The position numbers were made by a program, and so were the translations under genes. 64,000 nt of DNA from Pseudacidovorax sp. (lineage in GTDB: Bacteria > Pseudomonadota > Gammaproteobacteria > Burkholderiales > Burkholderiaceae_C), in assembly GCF_017991995.1 (NCBI RefSeq), contig NZ_JAGOPN010000002.1, positions 1 to 64,000 of the forward strand, in the 5' to 3' direction. Positions 1 through 7,044 of the stretch are shown one piece after another (the first letter of the stretch is position 1; each line of letters begins with the position of its first letter). The notes under the pieces are model-generated. The model ran no database searches and was not told the origin of the DNA. It saw only the letters and a program-made list of their open reading frames with translations.

Positions 1-127
1 CTACAACGCCACCCGACTGCACTCGGCGCTGGGCTACGTCCCACCCAACGAATTCGAAGATCAACTCGCCCGGCAAGCAGCTTAGTTCTGTGCCACCTCT
101 GTGGTCCAGCCGCAGGGGTTCACTCCA
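1..127 (+). mobile_element. Right end of an IS3-family insertion sequence (partial)
   Basis: The window opens inside an IS3-type transposase reading frame that ends at 85. After the stop, the sequence to about 127 ends in CACTCCA; read from outside inward this is TGGAGTGAACCCC, which looks like a terminal inverted repeat beginning with TG. The left end lies outside the window, so neither the exact boundary nor a target duplication can be confirmed. The transposase call is firm; the end at 127 is an inference. Confidence 0.5.
2..85 (+). CDS. IS3-family transposase OrfB, C-terminal 27 residues (partial)
   Basis: The frame reads YNATRLHSALGYVPPNEFED and closes at the TAG at 83-85. The run from a Tyr-Asn start through R-x-H-S-A-L-G-Y-x-P-P is the conserved C-terminal signature of IS3-family OrfB (the end of the rve integrase core), which carries out strand transfer during transposition. 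The catalytic DDE residues lie upstream, outside the window, so activity cannot be judged. The element sits at the 3' side of the truncated-looking ABC transporter operon. Confidence 0.85.
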   Translation, partial: YNATRLHSALGYVPPNEFEDQLARQAA

Positions 128-480
128 AGCTCCGCTCAGACAAATGCGACAAGTCAGATCACGAAGCGCGCGTGTCTTCGCACGCGCGCCACCCCCTGCC
201 CTGCGCTTCTCGCCACCACCGAAATCGCCCCTGGCAGCCCAGCCCCGCCGCGCGGATACGTTGCGCTCGATGGGACGCACACGTGCCCGCGGCTCTGGCG
301 AGGCAACCGCGCGAACTGAGTTCTGGCTCGTGGCGCAGGTGGGGGCGGAGGCGGAAGCGCCGACGGGGATGGAGACGGCGGTCAACGCAACAGCACGCGC
401 TGAGGCACGGACACGCACCTGGGCGCAGGCAGAGGCGGAAGCGCCAGCGTCACCGCCGTCACTGACCACCGCATGTCCCG
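128..480. other. Gene-free GC-rich stretch with hairpin and imperfect repeat
   Basis: No convincing gene is present: the open frames here are Arg/Ala/Pro-rich shadows without family resemblance. A perfect 9-bp hairpin lies at 166-189 (GCGCGCGTG, loop TCTTCG, CACGCGCGC); it has no T-run, so it is only terminator-like. The 14-mer GAGGCGGAAGCGCC occurs at 348-361 and again at 432-445, preceded both times by GGCGCAGG, which suggests a decayed tandem duplication of 84 bp. Confidence 0.5.
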
Positions 481-727
481 CCCTGGTCGGGGCCTGGCCT
501 GGGGCGGCTGCGTGTGCGTCGCCGAGAAGCGGAGGTTGGCCGGGCTGCGGGCCTGCCGAAGGACAGGCCCGCTTCGTGAACTGACTCGCGGCGTTTGTTT
601 GAGCGGAGCTGCCGCAGGCAGCGCAGCGAGTTATGCCGCGGCCCGGCTGCCCGAGCATCGCAGGGGAGTCGGCCCGCAGGGCCGACCTACGAACTCGCAG
701 CCGCCCCAGGCCAGGCCCCGGCCAGGG
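481..727. repeat. Nested inverted-repeat (MITE-like) element
   Basis: A 32-bp arm at 481-512 is repeated in inverted orientation at 696-727 with a single mismatch (T487 against the C equivalent). Between the arms lie at least three further perfect hairpins: GCGGGCCTG/CAGGCCCGC at 547-572, GCTGCC/GGCAGC near 607-621 and GTCGGCCC/GGGCCGAC at 668-686. The element contains no plausible gene and starts about 350 bp from an IS3 end. Such a multi-hairpin cassette could be a non-autonomous mobile repeat or a strong bidirectional transcription barrier behind the transporter operon. The structure is read directly; the mobility is inferred. Confidence 0.65.
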
Positions 728-765
728 CGCGCCCCGAAGAGTCCCGACGACGAGGCCCAAAAACA

Positions 766-1530
766 TCAAGCCGCCTTCTTCTCGAAAGTCTTGCCCGAGC
801 CGAAGTACACCTCCTGCACCTTCGGATGGTCCCGGATCTCCAGCGGCTTGCCTTCGGCGATCAGGCGCCCGCGCGCCAGCACGATCATGCGGTCGGCGTA
901 CGCGAACACCACGTCCATGCTGTGTTCGGTGAACAGCACCGCCATGCCGCGGTCGATCACCAGCTGCTTGGTCAGCGCCATCAGCGAATTGCGCTCCTTC
1001 GGTGCCATGCCGGCCGTGGGCTCGTCCATGAGCAGAAGCTTGGGGTCGTTGGCCATGGCAATGGCCAGCTCCACCCGCTTGACGTCGCCATAGGCCAGCA
1101 CGCTGCAGGGCCGGTCGGCCTGCGACTTCATGCCCACCTGGTCGAGCAGCGCCAGCGCCTCGTCACGCTTGTGGTCGGACGCCCGACGCCACATCGCGAA
1201 CAGCTTGGCGTCGTGCGACAGCAGCGCCATCTGCACGTTCTCCACCACCGTCAGCGACGAGAAGGTCTCGGCGATCTGGAAGGTGCGGCCCACACCCAGT
1301 CGCCAGATCTCGCGCGGCTTCTTGCCGACCAGCTCCGTGCCGTCCAGCGTGATGGAACCCTGGTCGGCCTTGAGCTGGCCGTTGACCATGTTGAAGGTGG
1401 TGGACTTGCCGGCGCCGTTGGGGCCGATCAGCGCCAGCAGCTCGCCCTTGGCCAGCGTGAAGCTGATGCCGTCGACGGCCTTCACGCCACCGAAGGACTT
1501 GCCCAGGTTCTGGACATGCAGCAGGGACAT
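766..1530 (-). CDS. Branched-chain-amino-acid-type ABC transporter ATP-binding protein (LivG-like)
   Basis: A 254-residue cytoplasmic ATPase energising the permease encoded just upstream. Walker A is GPNGAGKST, Walker B is LLLMDEPTAG, and the switch histidine lies in FTEHSMDVVF. The ABC signature is unusual: LAYGDVKRVE where LSGGQ or LSYGEQ is normal. The start is fixed by TGATG overlap with a 15-codon ORF, whose last codons carry the ribosome-binding site GGAGG 7 nt before the ATG. HAAT-type importers normally have two different ATPases (LivG and LivF). Only this one is present here, with a gene-free stretch and an IS3 remnant where livF would be expected, so the operon may be truncated or a second ATPase may be supplied elsewhere. 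Confidence 0.9.
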   Translation of the reverse strand: MSLLHVQNLGKSFGGVKAVDGISFTLAKGELLALIGPNGAGKSTTFNMVNGQLKADQGSITLDGTELVGKKPREIWRLGVGRTFQIAETFSSLTVVENVQMALLSHDAKLFAMWRRASDHKRDEALALLDQVGMKSQADRPCSVLAYGDVKRVELAIAMANDPKLLLMDEPTAGMAPKERNSLMALTKQLVIDRGMAVLFTEHSMDVVFAYADRMIVLARGRLIAEGKPLEIRDHPKVQEVYFGSGKTFEKKAA

Positions 1531-1577
1531 CAGAGCACCTCCAGGCCGATGAAGAACAAGTTGAAGGGTCGGCTCAT
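1530..1577 (-). CDS. 15-residue coupling micro-ORF between permease and ATPase
   Basis: The frame encodes MSRPFNLFFIGLEVL. Its ATG overlaps the stop of the fused permease (ATGA, 1574-1577) and its own stop overlaps the ATG of the ATPase gene (TGATG, 1528-1532). It contains the GGAGG that serves the ATPase start. It most likely acts by translational reinitiation or coupling rather than as a functional peptide, although the sequence is hydrophobic. It could instead be the remnant N-terminus of a lost gene. It is too short to be recognised by family. Confidence 0.45.
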   Translation of the reverse strand: MSRPFNLFFIGLEVL

Positions 1578-3529
1578 CGCGCGCCCTCCCCCGCCGCAGC
1601 TGCGGCCTGCATCGGCGCCTTGGCCGCCTCGTCGGCCGCCACGTCGTCGCGCCGGCCGCGCCACTTGTCGGCCAACTGCTTGATCGAGCCCGCGATGCCC
1701 TGCGGGAACAGCAGCACCAGGATCAGGATGATGGCGCCCAGCATGGCACGCCAGTAGTCGGTGTTGCGCGCCACCATGTCGTGCAGCCAGGTGAAGGTGA
1801 AGGCCCCCACCACCGGGCCGGCCAGCGTCTGGATGCCGCCCAGCAGCACCATCACCAGGCCGTCGACCGAGCGGCCCACCGCCAGCGTCTCCGGCGAGAT
1901 GCTGCCCTTGGAGTACGCGAACAGCCCGCCCGCCAGACCCGCCACCGCACCGGCCACCACGAAGGCCGCCCATTGCATGCGCTTGACGTCGATGCCGATG
2001 GCGTCGGCGCGCAGCACCGAGTCGCGGCCTGCACGCAGCGCGTAGCCGAAGGGCGAGAACAGCACGCGGCGCAGCCACCACAGGCCACCGCCCACCAGCA
2101 CCAGCGTGAGCCAGTAGTAGGCGCGCTTGTCATTGAGCCATTCCGACGGCCACACGCCCGTGAGGCCGTTGCTGCCGCCGGTGAAGCTGTCCCACTGGTA
2201 GACGATGGCCCAGGTGATCTGCGCGAAGGCCAGCGTCAGCATGGCCAGGTACACGCCCGACAACCGCACGGCGAACCAGCCATAGACCAGCGCCCCGAGG
2301 CCCGCCACCACCGGTGCCAGCACCAGCGTGAGTTCCATCGGCAGGCCGGCGGCGCGCGCCAGCAGCGCCGCGCCATACGCGCCCAGGCCGAAGTAGGCGG
2401 CATGGCCGAAGGAATGCATGCCTGCCGGACCCATGATGAAGTGCAGGCTGGCCGCGAAGAGCGCCGCGATCAGCAGGTCGATCATCAGCACCGTGGTGTA
2501 GGGCGAGCTGGCCGTCAGCACCGGCATGGCGGCCAGCACCAGGGCCAGCACGCCCACCGCCGCCACGTAGGAGCCGCCCGCGCGGCGCAGCGGCTCTTCC
2601 TGCATGCCCACATAGCGGCTGGGCGCCTGCGGTCGGCCCATCAGGCCCCAGGGCCGCCAGACAAGCACCGCGGCCATGACCAGGAAGTCGACCACGAGCG
2701 TGAGCTTGGAGAAGGAAATGGCGATGCCCGCGATCTCGACCACGCCCAGCCAGATGCACAGGGCCTTGATCTCGGCGATGAGCAAGGCGGCTACGTAAGC
2801 GCCAGGGAGTGAACCCATGCCACCCACCACCACCACCACGAAGGCGGCGCCGATGGTGTTGAGGTCCATCTCCAGCGTGGCCGGCTCGCGCGGCAACTGC
2901 AGCGCGCCGCCCAGGCCGGCCAGCAGCGCACCCAGCGCGAACACGGCCGTGAACAGCCAGGCCTGGTTGACGCCAAGCGCGCTGACCATCTCGCGGTCCT
3001 GCGTGGCGGCGCGCACCAGGGTGCCGAAGCGCGTGCGGGTGAGCAACAGCCACACCAGGCCCAGCACCACTGGGCCGACGACGATCAGGAACAGGTCGTA
3101 GGCCGGGAACTGCCGGCCCAGGATCTCGACCGAGCCACGCAGGCCCGGCGCGCGCGGGCCCAGCAGCTCGTCGGGCCCCCAGAGCCACAGCACCGCGTCC
3201 TTGATGACCAGCACCAGCGCGAAGGTGGCCAGGAGCTGGAAGAGCTCGGGCGCCTTGTAGATGCGCCGCAGCAGCACGACCTCGATGACCGCGCCGAGCA
3301 CGCCCACCGCGACGGCCGCCAGCGGCAGCGCCACCCAGAAGCCCGCGCCGCCCAGCTTGTCGGCCAGGGTGTAGGCGACGTAGATGCCCACCATGAAGAA
3401 GGAGCCATGCGCGAAGTTGACGATGCGCGTCACACCGAAGATCAGCGACAGGCCCGCCGCCACCAGGAACAGCGAGGACGCAGACGCCAGCCCGTTGAGG
3501 AGCTGGACGATCAGGCCGGAAAAACTCAT
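1574..3529 (-). CDS. Fused LivH-LivM branched-chain-amino-acid-type ABC permease
   Basis: 651 residues in which both permease subunits of a HAAT importer are joined. Residues 1 to about 290 are LivH-like, starting with the typical segment GLSLIFGVTRIVNFAHGSFF and containing the GAALAGLGG-type EAA region. After a hydrophilic linker (about 295-315) the LivM-like half follows, with MGPAGMHSFGHAAYFGLGAY and GLAGGLFAYSKGSISP. Around sixteen membrane segments can be counted in total. It moves the solute delivered by the periplasmic binding protein encoded 30 bp upstream, powered by the ATPase downstream. The C-terminal tail (MQAAAAAGEGAR) is low-complexity and variable. Substrate specificity cannot be read from the permease. 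Confidence 0.9.
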   Translation of the reverse strand: MSFSGLIVQLLNGLASASSLFLVAAGLSLIFGVTRIVNFAHGSFFMVGIYVAYTLADKLGGAGFWVALPLAAVAVGVLGAVIEVVLLRRIYKAPELFQLLATFALVLVIKDAVLWLWGPDELLGPRAPGLRGSVEILGRQFPAYDLFLIVVGPVVLGLVWLLLTRTRFGTLVRAATQDREMVSALGVNQAWLFTAVFALGALLAGLGGALQLPREPATLEMDLNTIGAAFVVVVVGGMGSLPGAYVAALLIAEIKALCIWLGVVEIAGIAISFSKLTLVVDFLVMAAVLVWRPWGLMGRPQAPSRYVGMQEEPLRRAGGSYVAAVGVLALVLAAMPVLTASSPYTTVLMIDLLIAALFAASLHFIMGPAGMHSFGHAAYFGLGAYGAALLARAAGLPMELTLVLAPVVAGLGALVYGWFAVRLSGVYLAMLTLAFAQITWAIVYQWDSFTGGSNGLTGVWPSEWLNDKRAYYWLTLVLVGGGLWWLRRVLFSPFGYALRAGRDSVLRADAIGIDVKRMQWAAFVVAGAVAGLAGGLFAYSKGSISPETLAVGRSVDGLVMVLLGGIQTLAGPVVGAFTFTWLHDMVARNTDYWRAMLGAIILILVLLFPQGIAGSIKQLADKWRGRRDDVAADEAAKAPMQAAAAAGEGAR

Positions 3530-3559
3530 GGCAAGGCTCTCTTCAGGGGGCAGCAGTGG

Positions 3560-4774
3560 TCAGTCCGCGCTGCGCGACTTCTTCACGTCGGCGGCGGGCG
3601 GCTGGAAGCGCGCATCGGCGCCGTCGTAGTAGACGTAGTCCACCATCACGCCCTTGCCGCCGTCGTTCTTGGTCTTGCCCACGAAGGCGCCCATGGTCGA
3701 CTGGTGGTCTTCGGCGCGGTAGGTGATCTTGCCGAAGGGGCTGTCCACCTGCAGGCCCTTGAAGGCGGCGACCAGCTTGTCGGCGTCGGTGCTGCCGGCC
3801 TTGGCGATGCCGGCGGCGGCCGACTTGATCATGCTGTAGCCCACCACCGAGCCCAGGCGCGGATAGTCCTTGAACTTGGCCTGGTAGGCATCGAGGAAGG
3901 CCTTGTGCTCGGCGGTCTTGATGCCGTAGTACGGGTAGCCGGTCACGATCCAGCCGTCGGGCGCCTCGTCCTTGAGCGGGTCGAGGTACTCCGGCTCGCC
4001 GGTCAGCACGCTGACCACGGTGCGGTCCTTGAACAGGCCGCGGGTATTGCCCTCGCGCACGAACTTCGACAGGTCGGCGCCGAACAACACGTTGAAGATG
4101 GCGTCGGGCTTGGCATCGGCCAAGGCCTGCACCACGCTGCCCGCGTCGACCTTGCCCAGCGGCGTGGCCTGCTCGGTGACGAACTCCACGTCGGGCTGCG
4201 CGGCCTTCAGCAGGTTCTTGAAGGCGGCCACGGCCGACTGGCCGTATTCGTAGTTGGGGTAGACCAGCGCCCAGCGCTTCTTCTTCTGCTTGACGGCCTC
4301 GGGCACCAGCATGGCAGCCTGCATGTAGGTGCCGGGGCGCAGGCGGAAGGTGTACTGATTGCCACCTTGCCAGGTCATCTTGTCGGTCAGGGGTTCGCCG
4401 GCCAGGTAGAAGAACTTCTTCTGCTTGGCGAAGTCGGCCAGCGCCAAGCCGGTGTTGGACAGGAAGGCGCCGGCCAGCACATCCACCTTCTCGCGCGAGA
4501 CCAGTTCCTCGGCCATGCGCACCGCATCGCCCGGGTTGGCGTTGTCGTCGCGGGTGATCAGCTCGATCTTCTTGCCGTTGACGCCGCCCTTGGCGTTGAT
4601 CTCGTCCACGGCCAGCTCCATGCCCTTCTTGTAGGGCTCCAGGAAGGCCGGCTGGGCCTTGTAGCTGTTGACCTCGCCGATCTTGATGACGTTCTGGGCG
4701 TGGGCCGGCATCAGCGTGCCGGCAGCCAGGGCCAGCGCCGCGGCGGCACCGAAATGGAGGCGGAAGGGTTGCAT
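3560..4774 (-). CDS. Periplasmic ABC transporter substrate-binding protein (Peripla_BP_6, LivK type)
   Basis: 404 residues with a Sec signal peptide ending in MPAHA before QNVIKIGEVNSYKAQP. The mature part has the two-lobe type I binding fold: lobe 1 includes GMELAVDEINAKGGVNGKKI and a binding-pocket region around VLAGAFLSNTGLALADF, and the hinge side includes WALVYPNYEYGQSAVAAF. It captures the solute for the fused LivHM permease. Its position in one operon with heterocycle-reduction genes, not with amino acid catabolism genes, suggests an aromatic or cyclic N-containing acid as ligand; this is inference. The ATG follows GAGGAG at a good distance. A 70-bp gap to the DUF1185 gene may hold a processing or internal regulatory signal. 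Confidence 0.92.
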   Translation of the reverse strand: MQPFRLHFGAAAALALAAGTLMPAHAQNVIKIGEVNSYKAQPAFLEPYKKGMELAVDEINAKGGVNGKKIELITRDDNANPGDAVRMAEELVSREKVDVLAGAFLSNTGLALADFAKQKKFFYLAGEPLTDKMTWQGGNQYTFRLRPGTYMQAAMLVPEAVKQKKKRWALVYPNYEYGQSAVAAFKNLLKAAQPDVEFVTEQATPLGKVDAGSVVQALADAKPDAIFNVLFGADLSKFVREGNTRGLFKDRTVVSVLTGEPEYLDPLKDEAPDGWIVTGYPYYGIKTAEHKAFLDAYQAKFKDYPRLGSVVGYSMIKSAAAGIAKAGSTDADKLVAAFKGLQVDSPFGKITYRAEDHQSTMGAFVGKTKNDGGKGVMVDYVYYDGADARFQPPAADVKKSRSAD

Positions 4775-4844
4775 GGGGAACTCCTCGTCGGATGGGATGG
4801 AAAACCGGGGGAAATGAAGCAGGCGAAGAATAGCCGCGCCGCGT

Positions 4845-5429
4845 TCAGCGAAGACCGTCCACGCCCTTGATCTCGGACACCTGCAGCCCGCCGATGCGCG
4901 GCAGCGGCCGGCCGCTGTCGGTCACCGCCACGGCCACCACGATCTCGCCCGCGCGCGGCGCGTCGCTCACGCGGGCCTCGACGGCGTCGAAATGGCTGCG
5001 CACGAAGGCGGCGTCCTTATGGCCCAGCGGCACGTCGATGGCCGTGCCCAGCGTGCCCTGCTTCTTGGCAGAAGGCACCAGCGCGGCACCCTTCTCGACC
5101 GCAACGCGCAGCGGCGCGCCCAGCTTGGGATGCAGGATGGCGGCGGCATGTTCCAGCTCGCCGGCCTCGCCCACGATGGCGGCCTTGCCGTAGCTCTGGG
5201 CCTGGCCGGGCTCGATGCCCAGCGCGGCCACGGCCTTCTGGCCGAGCAGGCCGCCGAGCTCCTCGCCGATGGCGATGAGCTCGTCCAGGTTCTCGCTGTA
5301 GCGGCCGGCATAGGGGTTGGCGATGACGGCGATGGCGACGGCGCGGCGCGTGGGCGGGTCGATGGTCTGGCCCATCTCCTTGCGCGTCTCATCGACTTGC
5401 ACGATCAGTTTGCGGATGTCTGCTGGCAT
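4845..5429 (-). CDS. DUF1185 (AA_synth) family protein, copy 1
   Basis: 194 residues of the AA_synth/DUF1185 family (Bordetella BB2672 type), whose biochemical role is not established. The signature block GKAAIVGEAGELEHAAAI at about 80-97 is shared with the neighbouring paralogue, as are PSAKKQGTLGTAIDVPL and the C-terminal block ending GLR. The start at 5429 was chosen because GAGGAG lies 7 nt upstream and the family begins with a short M-x-D-I-R-K motif; the longer open frame upstream is noise. It lies 37 bp downstream of its paralogue. Side-by-side divergent paralogues suggest a hetero-oligomeric enzyme acting in the same pathway as the reductase and amidohydrolase. The name amino acid synthesis protein is historical and should not be taken as function. 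Confidence 0.9.
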   Translation of the reverse strand: MPADIRKLIVQVDETRKEMGQTIDPPTRRAVAIAVIANPYAGRYSENLDELIAIGEELGGLLGQKAVAALGIEPGQAQSYGKAAIVGEAGELEHAAAILHPKLGAPLRVAVEKGAALVPSAKKQGTLGTAIDVPLGHKDAAFVRSHFDAVEARVSDAPRAGEIVVAVAVTDSGRPLPRIGGLQVSEIKGVDGLR

Positions 5430-5466
5430 GGGTGCTCCTCGTTCTGCGGGATGTGTGGCCAGCGCC

Positions 5467-6108
5467 TCAGCGCAGGCCGTTCCATTGGCTGATGTCCTCG
5501 GCCCGGAGCCCACCGACGCGGGCATGCACGCGGTAGCCGGTGGTCATGGCGAGGATGAAGACGATCTCGTCGGCCGCGGGCGCGCCGGGCACGCGCACCT
5601 CGATGGCATCGAACTGGCCGCGCACATAGCTGGCGTTGATGTTGGTGAGCGGCACATCGAGCGCGGCGCCGGGGGGGCCCACCTTCTTGGTGGACGGCAC
5701 GATGGACAGCGCGTTGCCCGGCTGCCCGCTCTTGGCCTCGCCCTGGCCGGCAGTGTAGGCCGCACGGTCGCCCTTCCAACCCAGCAACTCGCGCATCGCG
5801 TAGCCGCCCGGCACATGCCACAGCGCACCATGCTCCAGCTCGCCCGCCGCGCCGACGATGGCGCCCTTGCCGTAGGTGGCGATGGCTTCGCGCGGCACGT
5901 CCATGGCGGCCAGCAGGCGCTGGGCCATGTCCACGCCCACCGGGTCCAGCAGCGCCATCATGGGCAGGATGTCCGGCTCGTAGCGGCCGGCGAACGGGTT
6001 GGCGAGCACGGCTGCGATGGCGCCGCGCACCAGCGGCTGCTCGGCGCGGGGGCCGAACTCGTGGTGGATGTGCTCGACTTGGGTGAAGACGCGGCGGATG
6101 TCGATCAT
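5467..6108 (-). CDS. DUF1185 (AA_synth) family protein, copy 2
   Basis: 213 residues, starting MIDIRRVFTQVEHIHHEFG. It is clearly paralogous to the next gene downstream: GKGAIVGAAGELEHGALWH matches GKAAIVGEAGELEHAAAI, and PSTKKVGPPGAALDVPL matches PSAKKQGTLGTAIDVPL. It carries an insertion of about twenty residues (LLGWKGDRAAYTAGQGE) between these blocks that the paralogue lacks. It is soluble with no signal peptide. The spacing of 24 bp to the UPF0280 gene upstream and 37 bp to the paralogue downstream supports one transcript. Function is unknown; a partner subunit or a divergent cyclic-amide-processing enzyme is possible, from context only. Confidence 0.9.
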   Translation of the reverse strand: MIDIRRVFTQVEHIHHEFGPRAEQPLVRGAIAAVLANPFAGRYEPDILPMMALLDPVGVDMAQRLLAAMDVPREAIATYGKGAIVGAAGELEHGALWHVPGGYAMRELLGWKGDRAAYTAGQGEAKSGQPGNALSIVPSTKKVGPPGAALDVPLTNINASYVRGQFDAIEVRVPGAPAADEIVFILAMTTGYRVHARVGGLRAEDISQWNGLR

Positions 6109-6132
6109 CGTGGTGAAGGGGTGTGCAATTCG

Positions 6133-7023
6133 TTAAGCAAATACTGAACCAACGGCCGGCGCGAGCACGGCCTCGTCGCGTGCCGACAGCACTCTCCATT
6201 GCCCTTGGCACACGATCACGGCGGCGTGGATGAGGCCGTGCAACTGCAGTTCCGTCGCGCGTCGCAGCCCCGATTCGACCGCATCGCGCACCACGGTGGT
6301 GGGCAGCGGCGGCACCTGCACGGTGACGGGCAGCGCACCGAGGTCGCTGTCGTCCTTGCATTCGTTGGCGGGGCGACGCTCGATGGCGGGGTGGTCCGCA
6401 TCGACGGCGTTGGCAACGATGGACGCCGCCGCATCGGCCTGCGCGGCCGTGGCCGCGAGGATGGTCACGCTGTCCGCGATGCCGAGCGAGAAGCTGCGGC
6501 CCCGCCAGCCGCTGGTGGCGATGCCACGCACCGGGTCTGCCGCAGCAACGCTGAACTGCCCGTCGGTGCGCAGGCGCTCGGCGTCGCGCGGGTCGAAGCG
6601 GGCGAGGTCCGCATAAAGGCCGACCCGCGCCTCGGTGCCAGGCGCCAGATGCAGCGCAATGTCGCCGCCGTTGTTGATCCAGGCGCGGGTAATGCCGGGA
6701 CGTTGGTAGAAGGCGATCAGCTCCTGCGCCACCGCGCCGGCCACGGCCGCCATCGGCGTGATGAAGGCCGGCAGGAAGGGCAGGCAGGCGGCCTGCATGC
6801 GCCGCGCCACTGGGCCGCGCAGGCTTGCATGCTCCGACACCGGCCGGCGCAACGAAGGCAGCTCGGCGACCAGCTCGTCCAGCAGGCCTTCGAAGCGCGC
6901 CCAGGCCGCCTCGTGCGCCTCGGCCACGGCGCGCGCCTCACCCTCGGCCTGGACCACGAGGTCGATGGGACCGTGGTGCCAGTGCCAGCGCTGGTCGTCG
7001 AGGGCTTGGAGTTGGGCGGGCAT
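6133..7023 (-). CDS. UPF0280 family protein (ApbE-like fold)
   Basis: 296 residues. The core AGAVAQELIAFYQRPGITRAWINNGGDIALHL and the later ATSGWRGRSFSLGIADSVTI block are typical of the UPF0280 family, which resembles the flavin transferase ApbE. The GGDIA and GIADS motifs correspond to the flavin-nucleotide-binding parts of that fold. It has no signal peptide, unlike periplasmic ApbE, so a cytoplasmic role is expected. Lying 21 bp downstream of the reductase gene, it could help mature or hold a flavin for that enzyme; this is inference. No experimental function is known to me for the family. Confidence 0.85.
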   Translation of the reverse strand: MPAQLQALDDQRWHWHHGPIDLVVQAEGEARAVAEAHEAAWARFEGLLDELVAELPSLRRPVSEHASLRGPVARRMQAACLPFLPAFITPMAAVAGAVAQELIAFYQRPGITRAWINNGGDIALHLAPGTEARVGLYADLARFDPRDAERLRTDGQFSVAAADPVRGIATSGWRGRSFSLGIADSVTILAATAAQADAAASIVANAVDADHPAIERRPANECKDDSDLGALPVTVQVPPLPTTVVRDAVESGLRRATELQLHGLIHAAVIVCQGQWRVLSARDEAVLAPAVGSVFA

Positions 7024-7044
7024 GCGTCGCTGCGGCGCGAGAGA

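Noticed and set aside
166-189. Hairpin considered as intrinsic terminator of the IS transposase
   Set aside because: Perfect stem but no T-run; kept only as a note in the spacer description.
432-445. Repeat of GAGGCGGAAGCGCC considered as CRISPR-like or minisatellite
   Set aside because: Only two copies with diverged flanks; no array.
90-1683. Open frames on the plus strand over 90-1683 (164 to 362 codons)
   Set aside because: They are Arg/Ala/Pro-rich, run into the antisense of a clear ABC ATPase and have no family features; GC-rich DNA leaves antisense frames open.
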